A DNA stretch of 64,000 nt from Maribacter sp. (GCA_024643345.1 JAHENB010000001.1:215356-279355); one strand, 5' to 3'. Counted from the first letter of the stretch, positions 27,914 through 37,747 are shown. Notes: generated by a model from the sequence alone, not told the origin. Numbers and translations: made by a program.

Positions 27914-28966
27914 ATGAAAGCCAATTATAAAAAATATATTTTAGATTTTAAACGTCCGAGCGGTACCTCTAGGGGAGTCTTAAGACATAAAGAAACCTGG
28001 TTTCTGATATTGAAGGCCGAAGGAAAATTGGGAATAGGGGAATGTGGGCTCTTTCGGGGCCTGTCGGTAGACGATGTGGCCGATTATGAAGATCGTCTTC
28101 AATGGACCTGTGAGCATATCCAATTGGGTAAGGCAAAGCTCTGGGAAAAACTGAAAGCATACCCCAGCATACAATTCGGTGTTGAACAGGCCTTTTTATC
28201 ACTGCAGGCTTCAGATCCGTTCCAGATCTTCCCTTCCGATTTCACCCTTAAAGTAGCGCCCATTACAATCAACGGACTTATTTGGATGGGTGATGAAGCC
28301 TTTATGCTTGAACAGGTTCGTGAGAAGTTGGCGAACGGATTCAACTGTATCAAAATGAAGATCGGTGCTATCGACTTTGAAACCGAACTGTCCATCTTAA
28401 AATCAATCCGCCAAAAATACGGGTCCGATACAGTGGAACTAAGGGTCGATGCCAATGGTGCTTTTGAAGCTGAAGCGGCTTTGTCAAAACTGGAGCAATT
28501 GGCGAATTATGATCTTCATTCCATAGAACAACCGATAAAACAAGGCCAAATCGATAAAATGGCCCGGCTTTGCGAAACATCGCCATTGCCCATCGCCCTA
28601 GATGAAGAATTGATCGGCATTGCGGATGTAACGGAAAAGGAAAAATTGCTACAAACCATAAGGCCCCGTTTTATTATTTTAAAACCGAGTCTGTTGGGCG
28701 GCTTTAAAGGCTGTGCGGAATGGATCATGCTTGCAAAAAAACATCAAATCGGCTGGTGGGTAACAAGTGCCCTAGAAAGCAATATTGGCCTGAACGCCAT
28801 TGCACAATACACCTTTAGTTTGGGCAATTTGATGCCGCAAGGACTGGGGACGGGCGCACTGTACTCAAATAATTTTGATTGCCCACTTACCGTTGAACAT
28901 GGCAAACTCTATTATCAAAATCATAAAAAGTGGAAATCTAATTTGATCGAGGAACTATGTACATAG
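27914..28966 (+). CDS. menC: o-succinylbenzoate synthase
   Basis: Dehydrates SHCHC to o-succinylbenzoate. 350 residues, enolase superfamily with the MLE-subgroup residues: KMK (Lys147, Lys149), metal ligands Asp179 (RVDANG), Glu205 (EQP), Asp230 (LDEE), and Lys257 (ILKPS). Dipeptide epimerases share this set, but the following menE settles it. Its end overlaps the CPBP gene by 10 bases. Confidence 0.92.
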   Translation: MKANYKKYILDFKRPSGTSRGVLRHKETWFLILKAEGKLGIGECGLFRGLSVDDVADYEDRLQWTCEHIQLGKAKLWEKLKAYPSIQFGVEQAFLSLQASDPFQIFPSDFTLKVAPITINGLIWMGDEAFMLEQVREKLANGFNCIKMKIGAIDFETELSILKSIRQKYGSDTVELRVDANGAFEAEAALSKLEQLANYDLHSIEQPIKQGQIDKMARLCETSPLPIALDEELIGIADVTEKEKLLQTIRPRFIILKPSLLGGFKGCAEWIMLAKKHQIGWWVTSALESNIGLNAIAQYTFSLGNLMPQGLGTGALYSNNFDCPLTVEHGKLYYQNHKKWKSNLIEELCT

Positions 28967-29943
28967 AGGAAGCTTATAAGGGAAAGTACGATTTTTGGAG
29001 GTATATCTTGGGCTGGGTGTTGATTTTTATCGGCTGGCAACTGTTGGGTATGATTCCCCTTATGATAGCCATTATTTTGAAAGTGGATAATTTGGCCGAC
29101 CTACCAAAAGATATCACCGAAATGTCCGATCTTTTGGGCTCCAACACTTTCTTGTTCCTAATGCTGATCGCTTTTGCGATTGCTTTGGTCGCGACTTTTA
29201 TTACCAGTAGATTGATCCATGGCCAAAGAATCGTTTCCTTGACCACCTCCAGGGAAAAGATCGATTGGAAACGAATAGGGTATTCCTTTGGGATTTGGTC
29301 GGGAGTTTCAATTGCCCTTACGCTGCTTGATGTTTTTCTTTCCCCGGAGGATTATGTACTCAATTTTGAACTGATGCCTTTTTTGATCCTTACGGCCATT
29401 GCAGTGACCTTGATACCTTTTCAGACCAGTTTCGAGGAATTTTTTTTAAGAGGCTATTCGATGCAGGGAATCGGGATATTGGCCAAAAATCGATGGGTAC
29501 CCTTATTGGTCACCTCTGTTGTTTTTGGATTATTGCATTTGGCCAATCCAGAGGTAGAAAAGTTGGGTTACGGAATTATGATCTATTACATCGGAACCGG
29601 CCTTTTCTTAGGAATACTCACTCTAATGGACGATGGACTGGAGCTGGCGCTTGGCTTTCATGCCGCCAATAATCTTACCGGGGCTTTGTTGTTGACTTCC
29701 GACTGGTCTGCCTTTCAAACGCATTCGATCTATAAAGACATTTCAGAACCAGTCCTGGGATGGGACGTCATGGTTCCCGTCTTGGTTATATACCCCGTTC
29801 TCCTGTTCATATTCGCAAAAAAATATGGATGGCACGATTGGAAGGGTAAGCTCACCGGTAAATTGATTCCACCAATAACGAAAGAATCGGTTTCTGAGGA
29901 CACCCTTCTTCCGCAGAATAACGATACCGATGGCCTACCATAA
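28957..29943 (+). CDS. CPBP-family intramembrane glutamic endopeptidase
   Basis: 328 residues, about eight membrane segments. The CAAX/CPBP catalytic motifs are intact: SFEEFFLRGY (Glu160, Glu161, Arg165), FGLLHLANP (His194) and GFHAANN (His235, Asn239). It cleaves within or near membranes; the substrate is unknown. It overlaps both menC and menE (10 and 14 bases), so it is translated with them although no menaquinone role is known. Confidence 0.9.
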   Translation: MYIEEAYKGKYDFWRYILGWVLIFIGWQLLGMIPLMIAIILKVDNLADLPKDITEMSDLLGSNTFLFLMLIAFAIALVATFITSRLIHGQRIVSLTTSREKIDWKRIGYSFGIWSGVSIALTLLDVFLSPEDYVLNFELMPFLILTAIAVTLIPFQTSFEEFFLRGYSMQGIGILAKNRWVPLLVTSVVFGLLHLANPEVEKLGYGIMIYYIGTGLFLGILTLMDDGLELALGFHAANNLTGALLLTSDWSAFQTHSIYKDISEPVLGWDVMVPVLVIYPVLLFIFAKKYGWHDWKGKLTGKLIPPITKESVSEDTLLPQNNDTDGLP

Positions 29944-31057
29944 AATACATCCGAAATTTAGGTTTAATGGCCACGCATTCAATAAGGAAGAACTGAAGGA
30001 AGTGGCCTATAGTTTGGTTAAGGAAGGCTTCCCTTATGAACAACAGATCGGGGATTTTTTAATGGACTGGTTGAACGCGAAGGACCACATAGCGATGCGT
30101 ACTTCCGGTTCTACAGGGGAACCCAAGACCGTTTTGATTCAGAAAGAAAAAATGGTGAATTCTGCCTTGGCTACTGCAGATTTTTTTGGACTCCAGCCTA
30201 ATGATTCCGCTTTATTGTGCCTGCCGGCAGAATTTGTGGCAGGAAAAATGATGTTGGTGAGGGCCTTGGTCATTGGTCTTCATCTAGACTGTATCGAACC
30301 CTCATCAAGTCCTTTAGCAGGGATTCGGAAAAAATATGATTTTTGTGGCATGGTTCCTTTACAGGTGCAAAATTCATTGAACGATTTGGAATGGATCAAA
30401 ATCATGATTATTGGCGGAGCACCTCTGCCTGCCCCAGTGAAAGAACAACTTCTAGATAAAACCAGCCATGTTTATGAGACTTATGGGATGACAGAGACCC
30501 TTAGCCATGTGGCGGTAAAAAGAGTGAACCCTTTCCCTGGAGCTATAGACCCCGTTGGTCCATACGAAGCGGGAGAAGAAACCAAAAGCGAAAAGGATTG
30601 CTTCCGCGCTTTGCGGAATATTAGCTTTTCAAAGGATCAACGAGGGTGCTTGATCATTACTGCCCCTGAAATTTGTGATGCCCCGGTAGTGACCAACGAT
30701 CTGATAAATTTGATATCTGACACAGCGTTCGAATGGTTGGGTAGAATTGACAATGTTATTAATTCAGGTGGTGTGAAATTGATTCCCGAGCAGATTGAAG
30801 TAAAGATAGCGCCTTATCTAAGCGGGCGCTTTCTAGTGGCAGGATTGCCCGACAGACAATTGGGTCAAAAATTGATCCTTATCATAGAAGGTTGCGAAGA
30901 GGATAAAATATCGCTTCATAAGATCGCTAGTATACCAGGTATTGGTAAATATCAAATTCCAAAAGAAATACATTACCTAAAACATTTTGTGGAAACTAGA
31001 AATGGGAAAATACAAAGGAACACGACCATTCAGCAAATTTTTTCGAAACCAGCCTGA
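29930..31057 (+). CDS. menE: o-succinylbenzoate--CoA ligase
   Basis: Activates o-succinylbenzoate as the CoA thioester, the step before MenB. 375 residues, shorter than many ANL enzymes but usual for this group. Motifs: TSGSTGEPKTV (58-68), TYGMTET, and WLGRIDNVINSGGVKL, in which a hinge Asp and the C-terminal domain are visible. Overlaps the CPBP gene by 14 bases. Confidence 0.92.
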   Translation: MAYHKIHPKFRFNGHAFNKEELKEVAYSLVKEGFPYEQQIGDFLMDWLNAKDHIAMRTSGSTGEPKTVLIQKEKMVNSALATADFFGLQPNDSALLCLPAEFVAGKMMLVRALVIGLHLDCIEPSSSPLAGIRKKYDFCGMVPLQVQNSLNDLEWIKIMIIGGAPLPAPVKEQLLDKTSHVYETYGMTETLSHVAVKRVNPFPGAIDPVGPYEAGEETKSEKDCFRALRNISFSKDQRGCLIITAPEICDAPVVTNDLINLISDTAFEWLGRIDNVINSGGVKLIPEQIEVKIAPYLSGRFLVAGLPDRQLGQKLILIIEGCEEDKISLHKIASIPGIGKYQIPKEIHYLKHFVETRNGKIQRNTTIQQIFSKPA

Positions 31058-31111
31058 TACGCATATTTTATTGTCGATATTATTATATATTTTGCGACCA
31101 AATCATAAAAA

Positions 31112-32458
31112 ATGAAAAACGTATACTTCCTGATTTTGTTTTGCACTTGTTCCACAATTTGGGCCCAGCAAATCATGCCTGAAAAGGATAGGGCAAAACT
31201 TGTGGACGAAATCTTGGCCGATCGATTTGACAATCTATTGCCATCATTGATGGATGCCGCTACAATTGACATGTGGATCGTTATTTCCAGAGAATATAAC
31301 GAAGACCCCGTGCTCAAGACCATGTTGCCCTCCACTTGGTTGAATGCGCGCAGAAGGACCATTCTTCTTTTTTATAGGGATAAAGCCAAAAACACCATTG
31401 AAAAATTGGCGGTCGCCCGTTATGATGTGGGCGAAAACATTAAGTCGGCCTGGGATAAGGATAAAGAACCGGATCAATGGAACAGATTGATGCAACTTAT
31501 AGAAGAACGCAATCCCAAAAAAATAGGACTCAATTATTCCAAGGACCATAATATAGCAGATGGTTTGGACAAGACCGATTATGATGAGTTCATGGAAAAA
31601 CTGCCTAATAAATTCCATAACAAAGTGGTATCGGCAGAGCAATTGGCCGTGCGCTGGATCGAGACGCGCACCCCTCGTGAAATGGTGATATACGACCAAC
31701 TAGTCGACATCACGCACGACATAGTCGCTGAGGCATTTTCCGAAAAAGTCATTACCCCAGGGGTGACCACCACCACAGATATAGAGTGGTGGATGCGCCA
31801 AAAGGTAACAGATTTAGGACTGGAGACCTGGTTCCATCCCACAGTAGATGTGCAACGCAGCAGCGAAACACTGGTAAGCCATCTGTATTCCTTTTCCGGG
31901 AGGCCCGATGACATGACCATTTTGCCGGGTGATTTATTGCACTGTGATTTTGGAATCACGTACCTGAGACTCAATACCGACTGTCAAGAATTGGCCTATG
32001 TACTGCATCCGGAGGAAACCGAAGCCCCGAAATTTCTCCGAGACGGACTCAAAGACGGGAATCGCTTGCAGGATTTTTTGACAAGGAATATGATCGCCGG
32101 AAGAACAGGAAACGAAATCTTGGCGAAATCATTACAAGAAGCAAAGGCAGCTGGTTTACGTCCCTCAATCTATACACACCCATTAGGTTACTATGGCCAC
32201 TCGGCGGGCACTACCATAGGGATGTGGGATTCCCAGGAAGGGGTGATGAAAGACGATGGGGAGCGATATCCGTTAAACCCGAACACCGTATATGCGATAG
32301 AACTGAACACGACAATAACCATTCCTGAATGGAAAAGGGATATCAGGATCATGCTCGAAGAACCTGGTTTCTTTGGTAAAGATGGGTTTCGATATGTAAA
32401 CGGTCGTCAATCCGAGCTACTTTTAATTCCAAGAATCAAAGTCCATCAAGGCAATTAG
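31112..32458 (+). CDS. secreted M24-family metallopeptidase (Xaa-Pro type)
   Basis: 448 residues with a signal peptide (MKNVYFLILFCTCSTIWAQ). Residues 22-200 resemble the creatinase N-terminal domain, and the pita-bread domain follows. Metal-site segments: LHCDFGITYL (Asp), DCQEL, HPLGYYGHSAG (His), and an AIELN Glu. Some canonical metal ligands look replaced, so peptidase activity is likely but not assured. Secreted to the periplasm. Confidence 0.82.
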   Translation: MKNVYFLILFCTCSTIWAQQIMPEKDRAKLVDEILADRFDNLLPSLMDAATIDMWIVISREYNEDPVLKTMLPSTWLNARRRTILLFYRDKAKNTIEKLAVARYDVGENIKSAWDKDKEPDQWNRLMQLIEERNPKKIGLNYSKDHNIADGLDKTDYDEFMEKLPNKFHNKVVSAEQLAVRWIETRTPREMVIYDQLVDITHDIVAEAFSEKVITPGVTTTTDIEWWMRQKVTDLGLETWFHPTVDVQRSSETLVSHLYSFSGRPDDMTILPGDLLHCDFGITYLRLNTDCQELAYVLHPEETEAPKFLRDGLKDGNRLQDFLTRNMIAGRTGNEILAKSLQEAKAAGLRPSIYTHPLGYYGHSAGTTIGMWDSQEGVMKDDGERYPLNPNTVYAIELNTTITIPEWKRDIRIMLEEPGFFGKDGFRYVNGRQSELLLIPRIKVHQGN

Positions 32459-32499
32459 TACGGTACAGTTTTTGTGGCTAAACGAATAAAAACTGCTTT

Positions 32500-34254
32500 A
32501 TGAAAACAAGATTTTACTTGCCATTTTTAGTGGCATTGCTGATGTTTTATTCCGGCATTTCACAGGAAACACAGAAAGTTATCTCCGGAATGGTGACCGA
32601 TGGTCAAAACCCCATTAAAAATGTTCAGATAACAATTAAAGATGCCGAAACCTCTGTTTTTACGGATACCAATGGAAAATATATAATAGAGGCCTCGGTT
32701 GAAGATGTTTTGGTGTTTTCCTATACCGGGCTTCGTACTTTGGAAATTTTGGTGGAAGATGTGACCAGGATCGTAAACTTAAGTATGTTCCCCCAGATTG
32801 AGGAACTGAATGAAGTAGTGGTCACAAAAAGCAAAAGGCGTTCACAACAAGAGCTGGAAGTAGAATATAATTCAAATCCTTATTTGATTCGGTCGGCCTA
32901 CGGCATCATCGATCCGGAAACTTCAGCCTTTCAAATTCGGGTACTCCCAGAGAACAGTATCAGCACCGTTGGATTATGTATTTTGGATGTTGTCAGGGCG
33001 GACTTCCCTGGTGTGGCCGTATTCGGGGATTGCATCAATGGCGGCTCTATTTTTGTCAGGGGTGTAAGTTCTATCTCCTATGTTCAGCCTGCAATTTATG
33101 ATGTGGATGGTCAGATATTTACGAATACCCCGATATGGTTGTCCCCTGGCAATATGGAAAGGATTGCCGTAATGTCGGGATTGGCGGCAAGGAATTTATA
33201 CGGTTCCATCGCTTCGGGCGGGGTAGTGGTGATCAATACCAATGTGGGCAATGGCTATGAGAAATCAAATGAATTAAGGGATAAAGCCAAGTTAAGGGAC
33301 AATATCTTCAAAGGTCCCGCACTTACCCAAAAGGAATTGATGGCCGACATGCCGACCTATTACCAAAAGTTTTATGCAAGCGCTTCCTTTGAAGAGGCCG
33401 AACAGGTGTTTGAATTCTATCGGCCCCAATACAATGGCAATTATATTTTCTATTTGGATGCTTACGACTATTTTGCATCCCAATGGAGGAATGTCGATTT
33501 CTCCAATTCGCTTATTGAAGCAAACTTTGGTTCTTTTGAAGAAAATCCGATTGCCATGAAGGCATTGGCCTTTTATTATGAAGCCTATGGCCAAACAAAG
33601 AAGGCCGTTGATATCTACAAAAAGGTATTTTCATTGAGGCCATCCTATGCACAGTCCTATTTAGATTTAGCAAAAAGTTATCGGGACGTAGATGAACTTC
33701 AAAAGGCAACTGCTCTTTATATGAGATACGGTCATCTGGTCGAGGAAGGAATTTTGGGCAAGGCAGAGGACGAATTTTCCTTGCTTTATGAAAGGGAGCT
33801 GAACAATCTGGTTACCTTACAGGGTAAAAGCATCCTTCCGGAATCCCAACCTAAAAACTATGTCATGGAGGACGATTTTGAGGGCACTAGGCTGGTCTTT
33901 GAATGGAGTGACAGTGAAGCAGAATTCGATCTACAATTTGTAAACCCAGAAAAACATTATTTTCTTTGGGAACATAGTTTGTACGCAAATGAGACATTGA
34001 TCAAGGACGAAAAATCAAAAGGATATTCAACAAAGGAATATTTGATCGATGAGTCTTTAAAAGGGAATTGGCAGATCAACGTCAAGTATTTGGGGAATAA
34101 AAGTCTTACCCCCACCTTTCTCAAGGCTACCATTCACTATAATTATGGAAAGGCATCACAAAGGAAGGAAGTAAAGGTTTTCAAATTACAGACCAAGGGC
34201 GTGAACCAAAATTTGTTTTCATTGAATATTAGCAACACCAATCTCGGATATTAA
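32500..34254 (+). CDS. plug-TPR-beta-sandwich protein without TonB barrel (copy 1)
   Basis: 584 residues. Signal peptide (1-22), then a carboxypeptidase-regulatory-like Ig domain (about 25-105, ISGMVTDGQNPIKNVQ, EDVLVFSYTGLRT), then a TonB-plug-like domain (about 110-250) with GGSIFVRGVSS, PAIYDVDGQIF and SGGVVVINT. The barrel expected afterwards is absent: instead helical TPR-like repeats (about 290-410, NPIAMKALAFYYEAYGQTKK) and a C-terminal YfaP/DUF2135-like sandwich (SDSEAEFDLQFVNPE, about 470-560). Function unknown; periplasmic or outer-membrane. Paralogue of the next gene. Confidence 0.85.
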   Translation: MKTRFYLPFLVALLMFYSGISQETQKVISGMVTDGQNPIKNVQITIKDAETSVFTDTNGKYIIEASVEDVLVFSYTGLRTLEILVEDVTRIVNLSMFPQIEELNEVVVTKSKRRSQQELEVEYNSNPYLIRSAYGIIDPETSAFQIRVLPENSISTVGLCILDVVRADFPGVAVFGDCINGGSIFVRGVSSISYVQPAIYDVDGQIFTNTPIWLSPGNMERIAVMSGLAARNLYGSIASGGVVVINTNVGNGYEKSNELRDKAKLRDNIFKGPALTQKELMADMPTYYQKFYASASFEEAEQVFEFYRPQYNGNYIFYLDAYDYFASQWRNVDFSNSLIEANFGSFEENPIAMKALAFYYEAYGQTKKAVDIYKKVFSLRPSYAQSYLDLAKSYRDVDELQKATALYMRYGHLVEEGILGKAEDEFSLLYERELNNLVTLQGKSILPESQPKNYVMEDDFEGTRLVFEWSDSEAEFDLQFVNPEKHYFLWEHSLYANETLIKDEKSKGYSTKEYLIDESLKGNWQINVKYLGNKSLTPTFLKATIHYNYGKASQRKEVKVFKLQTKGVNQNLFSLNISNTNLGY

Positions 34255-34290
34255 TTTCGTGCACATGCTAATTTCGACTTTCTTTGATTT

Positions 34291-34321
34291 TGCCGACAAT
34301 ATCCTGAAGTTTATATTTACG
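34291..34321 (+). promoter_or_regulatory. flavobacterial-type promoter, second plug gene
   Basis: TTTG at 34291-34294 and TATATTTA at 34314-34321, spacer 19 bases, 29 bases before the second paralogue's ATG. It fits the Bacteroidota TTTG / TAnnTTTG pattern with one mismatch, so each paralogue may be transcribed on its own. Confidence 0.45.
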
Positions 34322-34350
34322 CAGTTCCTTCCCCCCAAATTATAAATAGC

Positions 34351-36099
34351 ATGTTCAGATATGTATTTCTTATTCTCTCAATTACCCTTGTCTGTAGTAT
34401 AAATGCACAAACCACTAAAAATACAATTAGTGGCTTGGTAACGGATTATGGGCAGCCAAAGGCCAATGTAAACATTTCCATCAAAGGCACGATGGAAGGT
34501 ATCCAAACCGATGCTCAGGGCAAATACAGTATCAATGCAAATCCGGGAGATGTTTTGGTTTTCAGTTATGTTGGGATGAAGACGATAGAGATTATCGTTG
34601 AAGATGTTACCTCAACCCTGAATATTGCCATGGTTCCAAAAATTGAGGAGTTGGACGAGGTAGTCGTACAGCAAAAAAAGCGGGAGAACCAAGAACAATT
34701 GGTATTGGACTATGGTAGCAACAAGAACATTATTCGAACCGCTTATGGGTATCTGGATACTGAAAATGCTGGGTACGCCGTGAATGTAATCGATGGATCC
34801 GAACTAAATCCTGCCGCTATTGATATCATATCGGCCTTACAAGCAAAACTCCCCGGTACACGGGTAGTGGACTTTGGCAGTGGTTCACAAACCGGTGGCG
34901 GCGCCACTGGAAAAGGTATCCTTATCAGGGGAGGGGGATCGGTCAACAATCCCAAACCGGCTATTTTTGAGGTAGATGGGACTATTTTCACTTCGGCACC
35001 CGATTTTTTGATTATCGATAATATCGACAGGGTGGCGGTACTCCCAGGTCTGGCAGCGGTGGTGCGATATGGAAATATTGCGGCGGGAGGCGTCATCATC
35101 ATCAATACCAAAGGGAATAATATCATACGTGAACCGGGAACCAATAAGGCCTATGATCAGGCAAAGTTGCGCAACAACGTTTTTGATGAACGGTCGGTTC
35201 AATCATATGTGGAAAGAGAACCGCCTAAATATATTAGGGATATGGAAGCGGCCAAGACCTTAACAAAGGCAGAGGCCATCTACGGGAATCAAAAAAAATT
35301 GTATGGAAGTTCACCTTATTTTTATCTCGAGTCTGCGGATTACTTTAAGGAAAAGTGGAATTCGGCAGGAAAAGATAGGGCCATATTGAAAGAAATGAAC
35401 GTTAAATATGCAGATAATCCGGTTGCTTTGAAGGCATTGGCCTATACTTTGGAAGAAACCGATCAATTGCAAGAAGCCTTGGCTGTGTACATAGATATTT
35501 TTAAAATGCGGCCCAGATACGCCCAATCGTATCGAGATCTGGCGAACATGTATACCCTTACCGAAAATTATACCAAGGCCTTGGGATTGTATGCCAGGTA
35601 CCAAACCTCTAGGAGATTGGATACCGTGACGGGTTTTTTACAGGGCATTGATGCGATCATCAGAACCGAATCGGACAATTTGATGGCAGTGAAGGCCACG
35701 ACATTGGGCGGTGCAGAGGTGCAGGCCAAGACCGGCGACTATGCCGGGATTCGGATCTTGATCGAATGGAACAACAGTGAAGCGGAGTTCGATTTGCAGT
35801 TCGTGAACCCAGAGCACCAGTATTCGATATGGAGCCATACTTTGGAGAGCAATGAAGCACTGATTATGGACGAGAAAACCAAGGGTTATTCCAGTGAGCA
35901 GTTTTTGATCGACCGAAGCCTTCCGGGCAGGTGGCGCATCAATCTCAAGTATTATGGAAATAAGAGCTATGAACCTACCTCTTTTAAGGCAACGGTTTAT
36001 TATGATTATGGTACGCCTGCACAACGAAGGGTGATCAAGGTTTTCGATTTTTCAGAGTTGAATGTAAATCGAGAACTTTTTTCAATAGTGAATCCATGA
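34351..36099 (+). CDS. plug-TPR-beta-sandwich protein without TonB barrel (copy 2)
   Basis: 582 residues, colinear with the preceding gene along its full length: signal peptide, Ig-like domain (ISGLVTDYGQPKANVN, GDVLVFSYVGMKT), plug-like domain (KGILIRGGGS, PAIFEVDGTIF, AAGGVIIINTKG), TPR-like helices (NPVALKALAYTLEETDQL, RPRYAQSYRDLA), and the same C-terminal sandwich (NSEAEFDLQFVNPE). A Gly-rich insert (SQTGGGATGKG) lies in the plug. Again no barrel. A tandem duplication with clear divergence; its role, perhaps with a transport partner, is unknown. Confidence 0.85.
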   Translation: MFRYVFLILSITLVCSINAQTTKNTISGLVTDYGQPKANVNISIKGTMEGIQTDAQGKYSINANPGDVLVFSYVGMKTIEIIVEDVTSTLNIAMVPKIEELDEVVVQQKKRENQEQLVLDYGSNKNIIRTAYGYLDTENAGYAVNVIDGSELNPAAIDIISALQAKLPGTRVVDFGSGSQTGGGATGKGILIRGGGSVNNPKPAIFEVDGTIFTSAPDFLIIDNIDRVAVLPGLAAVVRYGNIAAGGVIIINTKGNNIIREPGTNKAYDQAKLRNNVFDERSVQSYVEREPPKYIRDMEAAKTLTKAEAIYGNQKKLYGSSPYFYLESADYFKEKWNSAGKDRAILKEMNVKYADNPVALKALAYTLEETDQLQEALAVYIDIFKMRPRYAQSYRDLANMYTLTENYTKALGLYARYQTSRRLDTVTGFLQGIDAIIRTESDNLMAVKATTLGGAEVQAKTGDYAGIRILIEWNNSEAEFDLQFVNPEHQYSIWSHTLESNEALIMDEKTKGYSSEQFLIDRSLPGRWRINLKYYGNKSYEPTSFKATVYYDYGTPAQRRVIKVFDFSELNVNRELFSIVNP

Positions 36100-36118
36100 G
36101 CGGTTTAGGAATTCTTGC

Positions 36119-37747
36119 CTAAACTTGTAACACCCCCATATTAAAAGGTTTTTCAATCGGAGCATGATTGGCGGCTTCAATTCCCATAGATATCCATGTA
36201 CGGGTTTCCATTGGGTCGATCACGCCATCCGTCCATAACCTAGCGGCTGCATAATAGGGTGAGATTTGTTGGTCGTAACGTTTTTTGATCTTATCGAACA
36301 GTGCTTTTTCATTGGTATCGGTAAGGGTCGCCCCTTTCTTTTTTAAGGAAGCTTTCTCGATTTGCAGCAAAACCTTGGCCGCCGAGTTACCGCTCATTAC
36401 CGCCAGTTCGGCGCTGGGCCATGACACGATCAACCTAGGGTCATAGGCTTTTCCACACATGGCATAATTGCCGGCCCCATAGCTGTTTCCAATAATAATG
36501 GTAAATTTGGGAACCACTGAATTGCTGACCGCATTGACCATCTTCGCACCGTCTTTAATGATGCCACCATGTTCACTTTTACTGCCCACCATAAAGCCGG
36601 TTACATCTTGCAGAAATACCAAAGGAATCTTTTTTTGATTGCAGTTGGCAATAAATCGAGTCGCTTTATCAGCTGAATCTGAGTAGATTACTCCCCCGAA
36701 CTGCATTTCGCCTTTTGCGGTCTTTACCACTTTTCGCTGGTTGGCAACGATACCCACGGCCCAACCATCGATCCTCGCATAACCGGTAAGAATGGTTTTG
36801 CCAAAACCTTCCTTATATTGCTCAAATTCTGAATTATCGACCAGCCGACCGATAATTTCCAGCATATCATATTGGTCGGTACGTGATGCCGGCAGAAGAC
36901 CGAAAATGGCCTCTGGATCTTGCTTGGGCTTTTCGGCTGCTATCCTATTGTAGCCTGCCTTGTCAAAATCACCTATTTTGTCAACAATGTTTTTGATCTT
37001 GTCCAACGCATCCTTGTCGTCTTTTGCCTTATAATCGGTGACACCACTGATTTCGCAATGGGTCGTGGCCCCGCCCAAGGTTTCATTGTCGACCTGCTCA
37101 CCGATGGCCGCTTTCACAAGATAACTTCCGGCAAGGAAAATACTGCCCGTCTTGTCGACGATCAAAGCTTCATCGCTCATAATGGGCAAATAGGCCCCAC
37201 CTGCAACACAACTGCCCATTACTGCGGCAATTTGGGTAATGCCCCTACTGCTCATAAGGGCGTTGTTCCTAAAAATACGACCAAAATGCTCCTTGTCGGG
37301 GAATATTTCATCTTGCATGGGAAGGTATACACCAGCGCTATCGACCAGATAAATAATGGGCAAACAGTTTTCCATGGCAATTTCTTGAGCCCTGAGATTT
37401 TTCTTCGCAGTAATAGGGAACCAGGCTCCGGCCTTTACTGTGGCATCGTTTGCCACTACGATACACTGTTTGCCTTTGACATATCCAATTTTTACGATCA
37501 CGCCACCCGAGGGACAGCCCCCATGTGCCTCGTACATGCCGTCCCCGGCAAAGGCCCCTATTTCAATGGCATCCCTTTCATGGTCCAGTAGGTAATCGAT
37601 GCGCTCCCTGGCCGTCATCTTTCCTTCGGCCCGTTGTTTTTCCAAACGCAATTTTCCACCCCCCAGTTTTACCTTTGCAAATCGCTTTCGAAGGTCGGAA
37701 AGTTGCATTTTATTTTGGTCTTCATTTTTATTGAAGTTGATATCCAT
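36119..37747 (-). CDS. acyl-CoA carboxylase, biotin-dependent, beta subunit
   Basis: 542 residues from Met10 of the open frame (37747), the usual family length; an ATG at 37774 would add nine residues. Carboxyltransferase domain with two crotonase-like halves: RAEGKMTARERIDYLLDHE, GGVIVKIGYVKGKQC, SYGAGNYAMCGKAYDP and SAELAVMSG. It transfers CO2 from biotin to propionyl- or methylcrotonyl-CoA. No biotin-carboxylase alpha subunit is adjacent. The acyl substrate, probably 3-methylcrotonyl-CoA, is an inference from the family. Confidence 0.9.
   Translation of the reverse strand: MDINFNKNEDQNKMQLSDLRKRFAKVKLGGGKLRLEKQRAEGKMTARERIDYLLDHERDAIEIGAFAGDGMYEAHGGCPSGGVIVKIGYVKGKQCIVVANDATVKAGAWFPITAKKNLRAQEIAMENCLPIIYLVDSAGVYLPMQDEIFPDKEHFGRIFRNNALMSSRGITQIAAVMGSCVAGGAYLPIMSDEALIVDKTGSIFLAGSYLVKAAIGEQVDNETLGGATTHCEISGVTDYKAKDDKDALDKIKNIVDKIGDFDKAGYNRIAAEKPKQDPEAIFGLLPASRTDQYDMLEIIGRLVDNSEFEQYKEGFGKTILTGYARIDGWAVGIVANQRKVVKTAKGEMQFGGVIYSDSADKATRFIANCNQKKIPLVFLQDVTGFMVGSKSEHGGIIKDGAKMVNAVSNSVVPKFTIIIGNSYGAGNYAMCGKAYDPRLIVSWPSAELAVMSGNSAAKVLLQIEKASLKKKGATLTDTNEKALFDKIKKRYDQQISPYYAAARLWTDGVIDPMETRTWISMGIEAANHAPIEKPFNMGVLQV

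Noticed and set aside
32466-32495. CAGTTTTT / AAAAACTG inverted repeat before the first plug gene
   Set aside because: AT-rich 8-base stem with a 14-base loop and no T-run; could be chance.
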